64,000 nt of DNA from Prolixibacter bellariivorans ATCC BAA-1284 (GTDB lineage: Bacteria; Bacteroidota; Bacteroidia; Bacteroidales; Prolixibacteraceae): the NCBI RefSeq assembly GCF_000621705.1, contig NZ_JHXO01000009.1:124001-188000 (forward strand), read 5' to 3'. The notes under the pieces were generated by a model. It ran no database searches, was not told where the DNA came from, and saw only the letters and a program-made list of their open reading frames with translations. This document shows positions 1-7,205 of the stretch, one piece after another (the first letter of the stretch is position 1; each line of letters opens with the position of its first letter). The translations under genes were made by a program, and so were the position numbers.

Positions 1-381
1 ATCGAGTGACTTATATGAAGAAAAAGGAAAATGCTTCTGAAAACGCTGAAACATGGCCAGTGGCACAAATTCCGTTTCCAGGTGTACTTCTCCGGGCAAC
101 TGAGAATAAGCCTGCGCTGCATCGCGGTAGCTGCTCATTGACTCAATAGCCGGAAATTCCGACTCCTCCAGGGTCCGTTCATACCCCTTTCGCGCCCACA
201 CCGTAGCGTCCTTTTCTCGTTCGATCACCAACATGCCTTCAGGCATGGAACCGGTGAAATACAACAGGTTTATTTTGCTAAACACAACGGCCATTTTCCA
301 ATCCGGATGCTGTTGATCCATCAGTTGGCGGAAGGCCTTCATTCGTGCGTTCAGTTCTGAAACAGGTGTTTTTTCGCTCAT
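1..381 (-). CDS. M24-family (Xaa-Pro peptidase-like) metallopeptidase, N-terminal part, cut by window edge
   Basis: The minus-strand reading frame starts at ATG 381 (MSEKTPVSELNARM) and stays open for 127 codons to the window edge, so only the N-terminal part is visible. Readable pieces such as DWKMAVVFSKINLLYFTGSM, EGMLVIEREKDATVWARKGY and the ERTLEESEFPAIESMSSYRD segment fit the creatinase/prolidase N-terminal domain, the non-catalytic lobe in front of the pita-bread metallopeptidase domain. In the family the enzyme removes an N-terminal residue preceding proline or cleaves related amides, in the cytoplasm. The metal-binding half lies outside the window, so activity cannot be judged. There is no signal peptide. 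The domain call is from sequence pattern only. Confidence 0.75.
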   Translation of the reverse strand, partial: MSEKTPVSELNARMKAFRQLMDQQHPDWKMAVVFSKINLLYFTGSMPEGMLVIEREKDATVWARKGYERTLEESEFPAIESMSSYRDAAQAYSQLPGEVHLETEFVPLAMFQRFQKHFPFSSYKSLD

Positions 382-501
382 GAGAGATTGCTTTAATCAG
401 CAAAAATAAGCGATTGATGGAAAAAGACGGGGCTTATGCCGGCCTGATTGCCTAACATTAATTTTGTGTGAACTTCCTGGGACAATCCCAGCACCACTAT
501 T

Positions 502-1734
502 TCATTGCTGTGCCTGTAGCTTTTCAAGCACTTCGGTGTAATGCTTCATATCCGTGTTCTCCGGTTCGGCCAGACGGTAAATCATCAGGATTTGTTCCAG
601 ATGAGGAATATCTTTCTGTTCGGCGAGCTGCTTTGAATAAGTATAGCAGACAATTCCCAGGAAACCGCCCAGTCGTTTATAGGCCATTCGCTTCATCATA
701 TTGGGCTCCGAAACCATTTCCTGATGCAACGCCGAAACCTCCTTCTTCCACCAATTTTCATCCTTCGAAAAAAGGGACTGGAGATACACCTGACGCCGCG
801 AAAATTCGAACTGTAAACTGGCGGTTAACTGCGACAGTTGTTCCTGGCAAGCCGGCTTGCCGGTCAGTTCGTTCGTCATGGTTTGGAATGAACCCGCCTT
901 ATCAAACGCTTCCACCGAAGCCATGTTGCGGCCAATACAGGTGGCCTGCAGTAACGCTCCCGCTCCGGCCAGCGAATCGATTCGCACCTGTTGCGCTTTC
1001 ACATACGTTGCCACCTCCTTTTTCGGGGCGTCCTTTTCAGGCAGAGCCGACAGCCTGAACCAGCCAAACACACTGGTCAACCGTTTTTTTGTAGGCCAGG
1101 CATGCGATGCTTCCATCAACTCAATGTGAACATTGGCAGGCCTGTTTCCGGGCTGAAGAATATACCGAACCATTTCCGAAAAATTAAAATCGTCCATCCC
1201 GATAAGGCCCATAACCGGGCAACTTATGGCGGCAAGTTGATCAGGACTGGCGAAAGCACCACACGCCATTACCCCGTCAACCGGATGATTCGCCGCGTAC
1301 CCCAACATCATTCGCGCCCCTCCGGAGAAACCAGCCAGGTAAATTTCTTTCCCTACCGGAAAACGCTTTCGCACGTCGGCAATCAACTGGTTCAGCTCCT
1401 GCATATAATGCGGGTCGTCATTCTGAATAAGATTGGAGGCGACCAGCACCGCCGGATAAGTCGACGCCGCCTCCTTCAAATGCTTCACCGCTGTTTGTCC
1501 CGAGCCATGCGGATCGATGGCAATCAACAGAGGTAAACGGATAGCCGCTGACTGACGGGCCGGAACAAACACCTCGTAGGTATGCTCCGGGTTCGACTGG
1601 CAGGAATCGGTTCGTTCCACCGCCGGAACCGGCTCACTGCGTTTATGAGTCGACTGGCAGGCAAAAGTAACGCCGGAAAGGGTTAACGCCAGAAACAATT
1701 GGATAACAGAAACAGGACGCATAATTCTCATCAT
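502..1734 (-). CDS. alpha/beta-hydrolase-fold lipoprotein
   Basis: A 410-residue product if started at ATG 1734 (MMRIMRPV); ATGs at 1731 and 1722 are equally possible. The frame is open to 1926, but the extra 64 residues are basic and precede a clear lipoprotein signal, so the short start is preferred. The hydrophobic segment ends in VTFAC (Cys26), a lipobox. The nucleophile elbow GFSGG (Ser137) lies in IYLAGFSGGARM, and DPHGSG upstream may form the oxyanion region, as in dienelactone-hydrolase or esterase-like alpha/beta hydrolases. The C-terminal ~150 residues are helical and not recognised. Probably membrane-anchored in the envelope; the substrate is unknown. Confidence 0.7.
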   Translation of the reverse strand: MMRIMRPVSVIQLFLALTLSGVTFACQSTHKRSEPVPAVERTDSCQSNPEHTYEVFVPARQSAAIRLPLLIAIDPHGSGQTAVKHLKEAASTYPAVLVASNLIQNDDPHYMQELNQLIADVRKRFPVGKEIYLAGFSGGARMMLGYAANHPVDGVMACGAFASPDQLAAISCPVMGLIGMDDFNFSEMVRYILQPGNRPANVHIELMEASHAWPTKKRLTSVFGWFRLSALPEKDAPKKEVATYVKAQQVRIDSLAGAGALLQATCIGRNMASVEAFDKAGSFQTMTNELTGKPACQEQLSQLTASLQFEFSRRQVYLQSLFSKDENWWKKEVSALHQEMVSEPNMMKRMAYKRLGGFLGIVCYTYSKQLAEQKDIPHLEQILMIYRLAEPENTDMKHYTEVLEKLQAQQ

Positions 1735-2066
1735 GATTTTTCGATGGCTAAAGGTAATCAAACCACACAAAGGAGATCCTTCTTCCGCCTGCCTAAATCC
1801 CTCCAACACCACGAAAGAAAAAGAAATATTAAATTTTCTCGCCGACTTCCCGGTTTGTCCCCTTATCCTAATCTGGCCTTTCCTAAATTTTCTAATTTCG
1901 CCCCTGATTATTTTTCCACATTTCACAAGGCGTCCGAAACGAATAAACTTGCTCCGGTTCGAATAATTGCATTTTCATGCTTCTCTTGTTACAACACGTA
2001 CTGTTAAGATCTGAATTCGCAATTCTTTCAAATCTTTGCACTAAGATGTGGGTTTAACTTAATTCT
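1735..2066. other. divergent intergenic region, no gene
   Basis: This spacer separates the lipoprotein gene (minus) from the membrane/kinase fusion gene (plus). I see no RNA gene or repeat. AATCTTTG at 2031-2038 is one mismatch from the Bacteroidota -7 box TAnnTTTG and sits 29 bases before the downstream ATG, but no TTG lies at the right distance upstream. Confidence 0.4.
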
Positions 2067-3374
2067 ATGAAAATAAACAATTTCCTGTCCAAAGTTTTAA
2101 CTTTTGCTTTGGGACTCTTTGTAATGGCCTTTGGCGTGGCTCTATCAGTAAAAGCCAAACTCGGAGTTTCGCCCATTTCTTGTGTTCCATATGTTTTTAG
2201 TTTGAAATACCCGCTGACACTGGGAGAAACCACCATTATTATGAATGTTCTCCTCATTTTGCTGCAAATGGTTTTACTCCGAAAAAGGTATCAACTGTTC
2301 CAACTGATTCAGTTTCCGGTTATCTTCCTCTTCGGCATTTTCATTGATTTTACCCTGCATCTCATCTCATGGCTTAACCCGGTCAGCTATGGGGGACAGG
2401 CTTTCGCGTGCCTGCTGGGTTGTGTTATCCTGGCATTTGGCGTGTTTCTTGAAGTAAAAGCCGGACTCACTTATCTGCCCGGCGAAGGTCTGGCCATGGC
2501 CATTACCCAAACATTTAAGATTGAATTCGGGAAAACAAAGATTGGCGTAGACAGTTCGCTCGTACTAATTGGCATCGTCAGTTCGTTAGGTCTTTTGTCC
2601 GGAATCAGTGGAATCAGGGAAGGGACAGTTGCTGCAGCCGTACTGGTTGGTTTTATTGTCCGGTTCCTTAACCGAAAGATTAACTTCCTTGATGTATGGC
2701 TGAATATTAAATCGGAAGAAGAAAAGGCAACCCCCAACAAGGATGTCAAAGGACCGGTTGCTCCCCACCTGGTAATTACCATTTCGCGTGAATACGGAAG
2801 CGGCGGTCACGAAATAGGAAAAGCGGTGGCCGAAAAGCTGGGATTGAAGTTCTACGACAAGAACCTGATTGAGCTAACGGCCGGGAAAAGCGGTTTCACC
2901 AGCGAGTACATCGAGCAACACGAACAGAAACTGGCGCATACCCTGTTGTACGATTTGTACGAACAGGAATATGCCTACATCAACGAACGCAAACCCCCGC
3001 TGAATGCTTTATTCCTGGTACAAAGCAAAGTCATCCGCGAAATCTTCCGGAAAGAATCCTGCGTGATTGTCGGGCGATGTGCCAATTTTATACTGAAAGA
3101 CCAGCCGGGCTGCGTCAATGTATTTGTTCACGCCAACGGCGAATTCAGGAAAAACAAAATCGTAAACGAATACGGTGTTCAGCCCGACAAGGCCGACAAG
3201 GTGCTGGAACGGACAGACCGAGAACGTTCGAACTACTGTACGCACTACACGGGCAAAGTATGGAACGACGCAACCAACTACCATCTCACGGTCGACAGCT
3301 CGCTGCTGGACATCCAAGCTACAGCCGACCTGATTGTCGAAACCGTGAAGGCGAAACAGCTGACACTGGCTTAA
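2067..3374 (+). CDS. fusion of YczE/YitT-like membrane domain with cytidylate-kinase-like domain
   Basis: The 435-residue product has two parts. Residues ~1-215 form about five or six hydrophobic helices (FLSKVLTFALGLFVMAFGVA, ASCLLGCV-like and GTVAAAVLVGFIVRF segments), resembling the YczE/YitT-like membrane family found as DUF6198. Residues ~230-430 form a P-loop domain beginning VITISREYGSGGHEIG, the hallmark of the cytidylate kinase-like family, followed by LGLKFYDKNLIEL and CVIVGRCANFIL. Family knowledge: such domains resemble nucleoside monophosphate kinases, but their substrate is mostly unproven. The fusion implies that the kinase-like domain is tethered to the inner membrane, perhaps as a sensor or transport regulator; that is inference. 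Confidence 0.8.
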   Translation: MKINNFLSKVLTFALGLFVMAFGVALSVKAKLGVSPISCVPYVFSLKYPLTLGETTIIMNVLLILLQMVLLRKRYQLFQLIQFPVIFLFGIFIDFTLHLISWLNPVSYGGQAFACLLGCVILAFGVFLEVKAGLTYLPGEGLAMAITQTFKIEFGKTKIGVDSSLVLIGIVSSLGLLSGISGIREGTVAAAVLVGFIVRFLNRKINFLDVWLNIKSEEEKATPNKDVKGPVAPHLVITISREYGSGGHEIGKAVAEKLGLKFYDKNLIELTAGKSGFTSEYIEQHEQKLAHTLLYDLYEQEYAYINERKPPLNALFLVQSKVIREIFRKESCVIVGRCANFILKDQPGCVNVFVHANGEFRKNKIVNEYGVQPDKADKVLERTDRERSNYCTHYTGKVWNDATNYHLTVDSSLLDIQATADLIVETVKAKQLTLA

Positions 3375-3536
3375 CCGCAAATGATCTTCACCACCGGGCT
3401 TGTCACTGCGCAGGTCCGGTGTTTTTTTCTTTTTCCCGGAGAGAATTACAGGGTAAGATTCGCGGCATTTGGGGCAATGCACACACCGGTATCAATGAAT
3501 TAACACATGTTTTACCCCGAAGTGAACCACCGGACG

Positions 3537-3544
3537 TAATTTTG
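3537..3544 (+). promoter_or_regulatory. Bacteroidota -7 box (TAATTTTG)
   Basis: TAATTTTG matches the TAnnTTTG -7 consensus exactly. It is followed about 18 bases later by GTG and a reading frame (VNTDKLKGHSALIAAL...) that stops after 23 codons. No clear TTG -33 element is seen, so the box could be chance. Confidence 0.35.
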
Positions 3545-3562
3545 CACAAAAATTTCAATCGG

Positions 3563-3685
3563 TGAACACAGACAAACTAAAAGGCCACTCAGCCCTGATT
3601 GCCGCCCTGTACCGGAAAGAACCTATCACCTGACTGAAGTTTGCCCAGCCACTTTCCACGGGGGAACCGGGCGCCAACCTGCCAT
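3563..3685 (+). pseudogene. possible decayed start of a DMT/EamA-like transporter gene
   Basis: From GTG 3563 the frame reads VNTDKLKGHSALIAAL, then meets stop TGA and, in the same frame, a second short open piece ending in TAA. The first 16 residues recall the N-termini of EamA-type transporters (compare LKSHFKLHFVVLIYG in the intact gene at 26384-27280). It lies just behind a -7 box. Everything after is unrecognisable, so this is at best a heavily decayed remnant. Confidence 0.2.
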
Positions 3686-3738
3686 AAAACTACCTGCTTC
3701 ATACTTATATCGTATCTAACAGATAATTTCCCTTCAAA

Positions 3739-3870
3739 ATTTTAATCCTGATTATTTTAAATTTTAATCTGGATTATTTTCAACTCTAATCATGGTTAAA
3801 ATAATTTTTAATCAGCATTAAATTATATTTTAATCATGATTATTTTATAAATTAGCAATTATAATCAAAG
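3739..3870. repeat. array of five 22-bp repeats with internal 12-bp dyads (operator-like)
   Basis: Five copies of a dyad TAATC-NN-GATTA occur at 3743-3754, 3765-3776, 3787-3798, 3809-3820 and 3831-3842. Each starts exactly 22 bases after the previous one. Copies 1, 2 and 5 are perfect dyads; copy 3 ends GGTTA and copy 4 ends CATTA. A sixth, degenerate unit (3849-3870) keeps only a TAATC half-site. The flanks (ATTT before, TTTTA after) are partly conserved too. Twenty-two base pairs is about two helical turns, so bound proteins would stack on one DNA face. The array ends 29 bases before the ATG of the HU-related gene, a natural place for autoregulation. Confidence 0.85.
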
Positions 3871-3899
3871 TAAAATAACTAAACCTTTATCCCAAAACT

Positions 3900-4289
3900 A
3901 TGTCACTTCAATACAAGATCATCTCTACCATTAAGCGTGGACAAACCGGGGATAACGAAAGAATCTGGTTTCCCAAGTTAACCGGCTCCCGTAAAATCGA
4001 ACTGCAACAAGTTGCTGAGATAATGGAAAAACGCTCGACAGCATCGGAAGCTGACATTCAGGTTGTAATAACGGGCCTGGTGAATTTAATACCCGAGTTA
4101 CTGCTTGACGGCAATACGGTAAAAATCGATAACTTTGGTTCCTTCCGGTTGCACGCAAAAGTGAGTACCGAAGATTCACCCGATAAGGTAACGTCGCGCA
4201 ACATTAATGACTTGCGGATTAGTTTTCTTCCTGATAAGCGAATAAAGCAAGCTTTGAAACGGGCTAATTTCAAGAAAAAGAAGGAATAA
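3900..4289 (+). CDS. HU-related DNA-binding protein
   Basis: A basic 129-residue protein (MSLQYKIISTIKRGQTGDNE...) with the pattern of the HU-related family abundant in Bacteroidota (TIGR01201-type): an N-terminal extension, then helices with IELQQVAEIMEKRSTASEAD, the turn LLLDGNTVKIDNFGSFRLHA that corresponds to the HU beta-arm base, and a lysine-rich tail (KKKKE). HU proteins bend and compact DNA; paralogues of this class are often regulators or linked to mobile elements. Directly upstream is a precisely phased 22-bp operator-like array, which suggests autoregulation or a dedicated nucleoprotein site. The gene stands alone. Confidence 0.8.
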   Translation: MSLQYKIISTIKRGQTGDNERIWFPKLTGSRKIELQQVAEIMEKRSTASEADIQVVITGLVNLIPELLLDGNTVKIDNFGSFRLHAKVSTEDSPDKVTSRNINDLRISFLPDKRIKQALKRANFKKKKE

Positions 4290-4290
4290 A

Positions 4291-4857
4291 TTACCGCTTC
4301 CGTGCACGAGACAAAACCCGTACGCCCATTAAAATAAAAATACCACCGGCCAGCCAGGCAACAACCACATTGTCGTTAATGAGTTGTCCTCCGGAAAAGA
4401 AAATATAAAACCCGAGCACAGCCAGTAAACCGCCAATGAGAAAATTGACATAGGCATACTTCTTCGAACTGCGCGGAATGTAAATCCAGTGCGGATACGT
4501 TCCGCCGGTAAAATAGCCGTCGACGTACATTTTGCTAATCCATTCGAGGTGCTGGTCGATGTAACTTCCGGTTTCAGTCTGCTTGTCAATTTTACTGATT
4601 TGCCACGGTTCGGTTGGCGTATTGCGGAAAGCTGCATAGTTGGGAGATAGCTTTTCCAACTCGCTCAGACTTTCATCGACAGCGAGCAAATCTTCCCATT
4701 TCACATTCCGCACAAAATCGCTTTCGCTCCGAATCGCGTCGCGGCTCAGCAAAAACAGCTCGCCCCGGGGCGTCCGGTAGGCAAACGTAACGGGCTTCTT
4801 CTCGCGAACAACATGATACGTAGTAATAAAGGGAGATATAGAACGCATCATTTTCAT
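4291..4857 (-). CDS. hypothetical protein with two C-terminal membrane helices
   Basis: An unrecognised 188-residue protein, convergent with the HU-related gene (only one base between the stop codons). Residues 1-130 are soluble and mixed-charge, with aromatic motifs HLEWISKMYVDGYFTGG and YPHWIYIP. Residues ~135-155 (NFLIGGLLAVLGFYIFFSGG) and ~162-182 (VVVAWLAGGIFILMGVRVL) are two membrane helices followed by a basic tail SRARKR, which places the N-terminal domain probably on the cytoplasmic side. ATGs at codons 1, 3 and 4 are all possible starts. No function is proposed. Confidence 0.65.
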   Translation of the reverse strand: MKMMRSISPFITTYHVVREKKPVTFAYRTPRGELFLLSRDAIRSESDFVRNVKWEDLLAVDESLSELEKLSPNYAAFRNTPTEPWQISKIDKQTETGSYIDQHLEWISKMYVDGYFTGGTYPHWIYIPRSSKKYAYVNFLIGGLLAVLGFYIFFSGGQLINDNVVVAWLAGGIFILMGVRVLSRARKR

Positions 4858-4925
4858 AACAAATTGCTTTAACGCGTGTATATATTGCTACGAGTTCCGT
4901 CTCCCCAAAAGTTTCACGCGAAAGA

Positions 4926-4960
4926 CAACTTTTCCAAAGTTTAGAGCCTTGGAAAAGTTG
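4926..4960 (-). terminator. hairpin downstream of the PNGase F gene
   Basis: A perfect 12-bp inverted repeat (CAACTTTTCCAA 4926-4937 and TTGGAAAAGTTG 4949-4960) with an 11-base loop lies 9 bases after the PNGase F stop on the minus strand. The following minus-strand sequence (TCTTTCG) is a weak U-run, so this is a likely but not ideal terminator. Confidence 0.6.
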
Positions 4961-4969
4961 CCCAAAAGC

Positions 4970-6199
4970 TTATTCCTCCCAATCGAGCCAGGCCGAAACC
5001 AACCAAAAGTTCATGTTATCGCCTTCGCGGGGTTGCGCTTTCGGGATACTAAAAGTAATCTTATGCGTACCCGGAGTGATGGAATCCAACGGAATGGTCA
5101 CCGGAGGAACGTCAGTACCCGGACACCAGTTGGAACGCGAATAATCGGACGAAGCAATGGGTTCTTCCATCTCCTTTGTTTTGTACTTACCCGCCTTCCA
5201 GTCGAGGTATTGTACTTCCCTTTTTTCGAGCCACACACCAGAACTGGGATTAAACCGCCGAAACGAAGCACAATCAGTACGCCACGGAATAAAATCGTAC
5301 ACTTTCTTCCCGTCCAGCGATATAATGTTTTCCTTCTGCACAAACTCATCACCGCCATCCTGACCGCCATGTCCGGTAACGATGTACTGTAAACGCACTT
5401 TTTTTGCTCCTTCCGGGATGTCGACATCGACGTCGATGTTCTTCCGGGCAAAGATATCCGGATAGCCCTGTGGGCCGATGTAGTACACCGTATTCAGCAC
5501 CGGTTCGGCATGGGTTGGCTTTTGTGCATCGCAGGGAATATCACTTTCGTTGAAGTCGAGTGTAGCGCTCAGCTGGTAGCCTTCCTTTGTCCAGGTATCT
5601 ACCCACACGCCTATCCATACGTCGCCTTCCAGCTCCGAAATGCGGTCGGTAATATCTTCCTTCCACCAAACTTCCTTCGCCCACTTATCGATGTACACCG
5701 GTTTACGCGCCGACGTGGAGTCGCTGTAAAAGCCTACGCCAAACGGAGTCATAAAACGGAGAAGCTCGAGAACCGGCTGGTAATCGTCACCGGAAACAAT
5801 GCCTTGCAAACCTTCCAGTTCTTTCCCCGGCTCGGGAAACTTCTTCTTTCCGGCCCATATATTCATAAAGTTGGTCGACGAATTCTGTGGTATCACAAAC
5901 AACGAGCCCGCTTTGTCCCACCGGTCGCCATGCGATTTCAGAGTAACCGTTGCCGTTACTTTCACCGAACGTTGAAATTCGGGTACATGGATTTTCTTCA
6001 GCAACAAACGTCCGTCACCCAGATGAATGATACCGTTCGCATCTGGTTGAATACTGTCTTTCGGATATTTACCGGGAACAAAATTCACTACCTTATTATC
6101 GAAAACCAGATAGGTCTGGTCGCCCACCGCCGGTATTTTTTTCGGCCCGCAAGATGACAGCAACACGAGGGCCAGCAGATAAAGAAAGCTTCTTTTCAT
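4970..6199 (-). CDS. peptide-N-glycosidase F-like lipoprotein (PNGase F family)
   Basis: A 409-residue product from ATG 6199 (MKRSFLYLLALVLLSSC); the ATG at 6211 would add four residues. LLSSC (Cys17) is a lipobox, so the enzyme is probably anchored in the outer membrane. The C-terminal half carries PNGase F family patterns: VTGHGGQDGGDEFVQKE, WRTDCASFRRFNPSSGVW and SNWCPGTDVPPV with conserved cysteines. The N-terminal half (WVDTWTKEGYQLSATLDFNE region) is the first jelly-roll domain. Family knowledge: PNGase F releases N-glycans from asparagine; bacteria use it to harvest eukaryotic glycoproteins. The gene follows sfsA by 30 bases on the same strand. Specific catalytic residues could not be aligned by eye. 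Confidence 0.85.
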   Translation of the reverse strand: MKRSFLYLLALVLLSSCGPKKIPAVGDQTYLVFDNKVVNFVPGKYPKDSIQPDANGIIHLGDGRLLLKKIHVPEFQRSVKVTATVTLKSHGDRWDKAGSLFVIPQNSSTNFMNIWAGKKKFPEPGKELEGLQGIVSGDDYQPVLELLRFMTPFGVGFYSDSTSARKPVYIDKWAKEVWWKEDITDRISELEGDVWIGVWVDTWTKEGYQLSATLDFNESDIPCDAQKPTHAEPVLNTVYYIGPQGYPDIFARKNIDVDVDIPEGAKKVRLQYIVTGHGGQDGGDEFVQKENIISLDGKKVYDFIPWRTDCASFRRFNPSSGVWLEKREVQYLDWKAGKYKTKEMEEPIASSDYSRSNWCPGTDVPPVTIPLDSITPGTHKITFSIPKAQPREGDNMNFWLVSAWLDWEE

Positions 6200-6229
6200 A
6201 GGATTCAACAATTGTTTGGTTTTATGATA

Positions 6230-6922
6230 TTACAATTCAAATTCGAGCTTTCGCACCAGTTCGATGCCTTCCGGCGTTACTTCGGCCTGCATAGGAATAA
6301 TCTCTACGCCTTCCCGGTAGGCTTCACGAAGTGCTTTGCCATATTCCGGGTCGATATCGTCGGCCGGGCCAAACCGATCGACATCCACGCGCTGAATAAT
6401 GTAGAGCATTACGGCGCGCATTCCCTGTTTCTTCACCTCCATCAGTGTGTTCAAATGCTTACGTCCGCGAGTGGTGACTGCATCGGGAAACAGTGCAGCC
6501 TCTCCTACTTTCATGGTCACATTCTTCACTTCGATGAAACAGGTTTCCCCTTCTTTCTGCGCCATTACATCGAAGCGGCTATCGCCAAACTTTACTTCCC
6601 GCTTAACAGTATCGTATCCGCTCAACTCCGGAATCTGGTTGTCACGAACGGCTTCAAAAGCAATTTTGTTGGGATTATTGGTGTTAATACCCACCCAATC
6701 TCCGTTAATCTTTATCATCTCCCAGGTAAATTTCGTCCTTCTTTTCGGATCGTTTACCGGAGTCAGGTACACCTCCGCGCCATCTTCCAGGCAACTTTTC
6801 ATCGTCCCTGAATTGGTGCAATGCGCCGTCACTTCGGTACCATCATCTAATTCTACATCAGCCAGAAATCGTTTATACCGCTTGATTAAACGGCCGTGAA
6901 CCAGTTTCTCAGAAAAAATCAT
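6230..6922 (-). CDS. sfsA: SfsA family DNA-binding/nuclease-like protein
   Basis: A 230-residue protein from ATG 6922 (MIFSEKLVHGRLIKRYKRFL). The frame extends 11 codons to ATG 6955, but the shorter start matches the usual SfsA N-terminus before the RYKRFLADVEL motif. Other family marks are AHCTNSGTM, VGINTNNPNKI, SRFDVMAQ and CFIEVKNVTM followed by FPDAVTTRGRKHL. SfsA was named for effects on maltose metabolism and has an OB-fold plus a PD-(D/E)XK-like fold; the D...EVK pattern is present here (SRFD and FIEVK). Cytoplasmic. Probably co-transcribed with the PNGase F gene. No odd features. Confidence 0.92.
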   Translation of the reverse strand: MIFSEKLVHGRLIKRYKRFLADVELDDGTEVTAHCTNSGTMKSCLEDGAEVYLTPVNDPKRRTKFTWEMIKINGDWVGINTNNPNKIAFEAVRDNQIPELSGYDTVKREVKFGDSRFDVMAQKEGETCFIEVKNVTMKVGEAALFPDAVTTRGRKHLNTLMEVKKQGMRAVMLYIIQRVDVDRFGPADDIDPEYGKALREAYREGVEIIPMQAEVTPEGIELVRKLEFEL

Positions 6923-7205
6923 ATATCTATACTTACTTTTATGCTTTTTTGGCAAAATCGTGCCAACTTGTTAAAGTTATACCAACTGCGAATATGTCCA
7001 AAACTAAACAATACCTTGTTTTCCACAGAAAACTTTATAAAGTTTGTGTTTCTCTAAAAGATCGGGTCGAATGAACAAATTATCTTCATCGCAATGGATA
7101 TTCATTAATCAAAATGTTATTTTTTTATGGGAAGACTGTTTTAAATCAGGAGAATGCCGTAACTTGAAGATGCACATAAATAAATTCTAACCCTTTTACA
7201 ATAGC

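Larger units (their letters stand above)
3375..3899. other. intergenic region with gene remnant and operator-like array
   Basis: This 525-base gap holds no intact gene. Its first half contains a promoter-like box (3537-3544) followed by a short broken reading frame. Its second half (from about 3739) is very AT-rich and is occupied by the 22-bp repeat array described separately. Confidence 0.6.

Noticed and set aside
1735-1926. A 64-residue N-terminal extension of the alpha/beta-hydrolase lipoprotein.
   Set aside because: It would bury the lipoprotein signal peptide inside the chain.
3739-3870. CRISPR array.
   Set aside because: The 22-bp units abut with no variable spacers, and no cas genes are present in the window.
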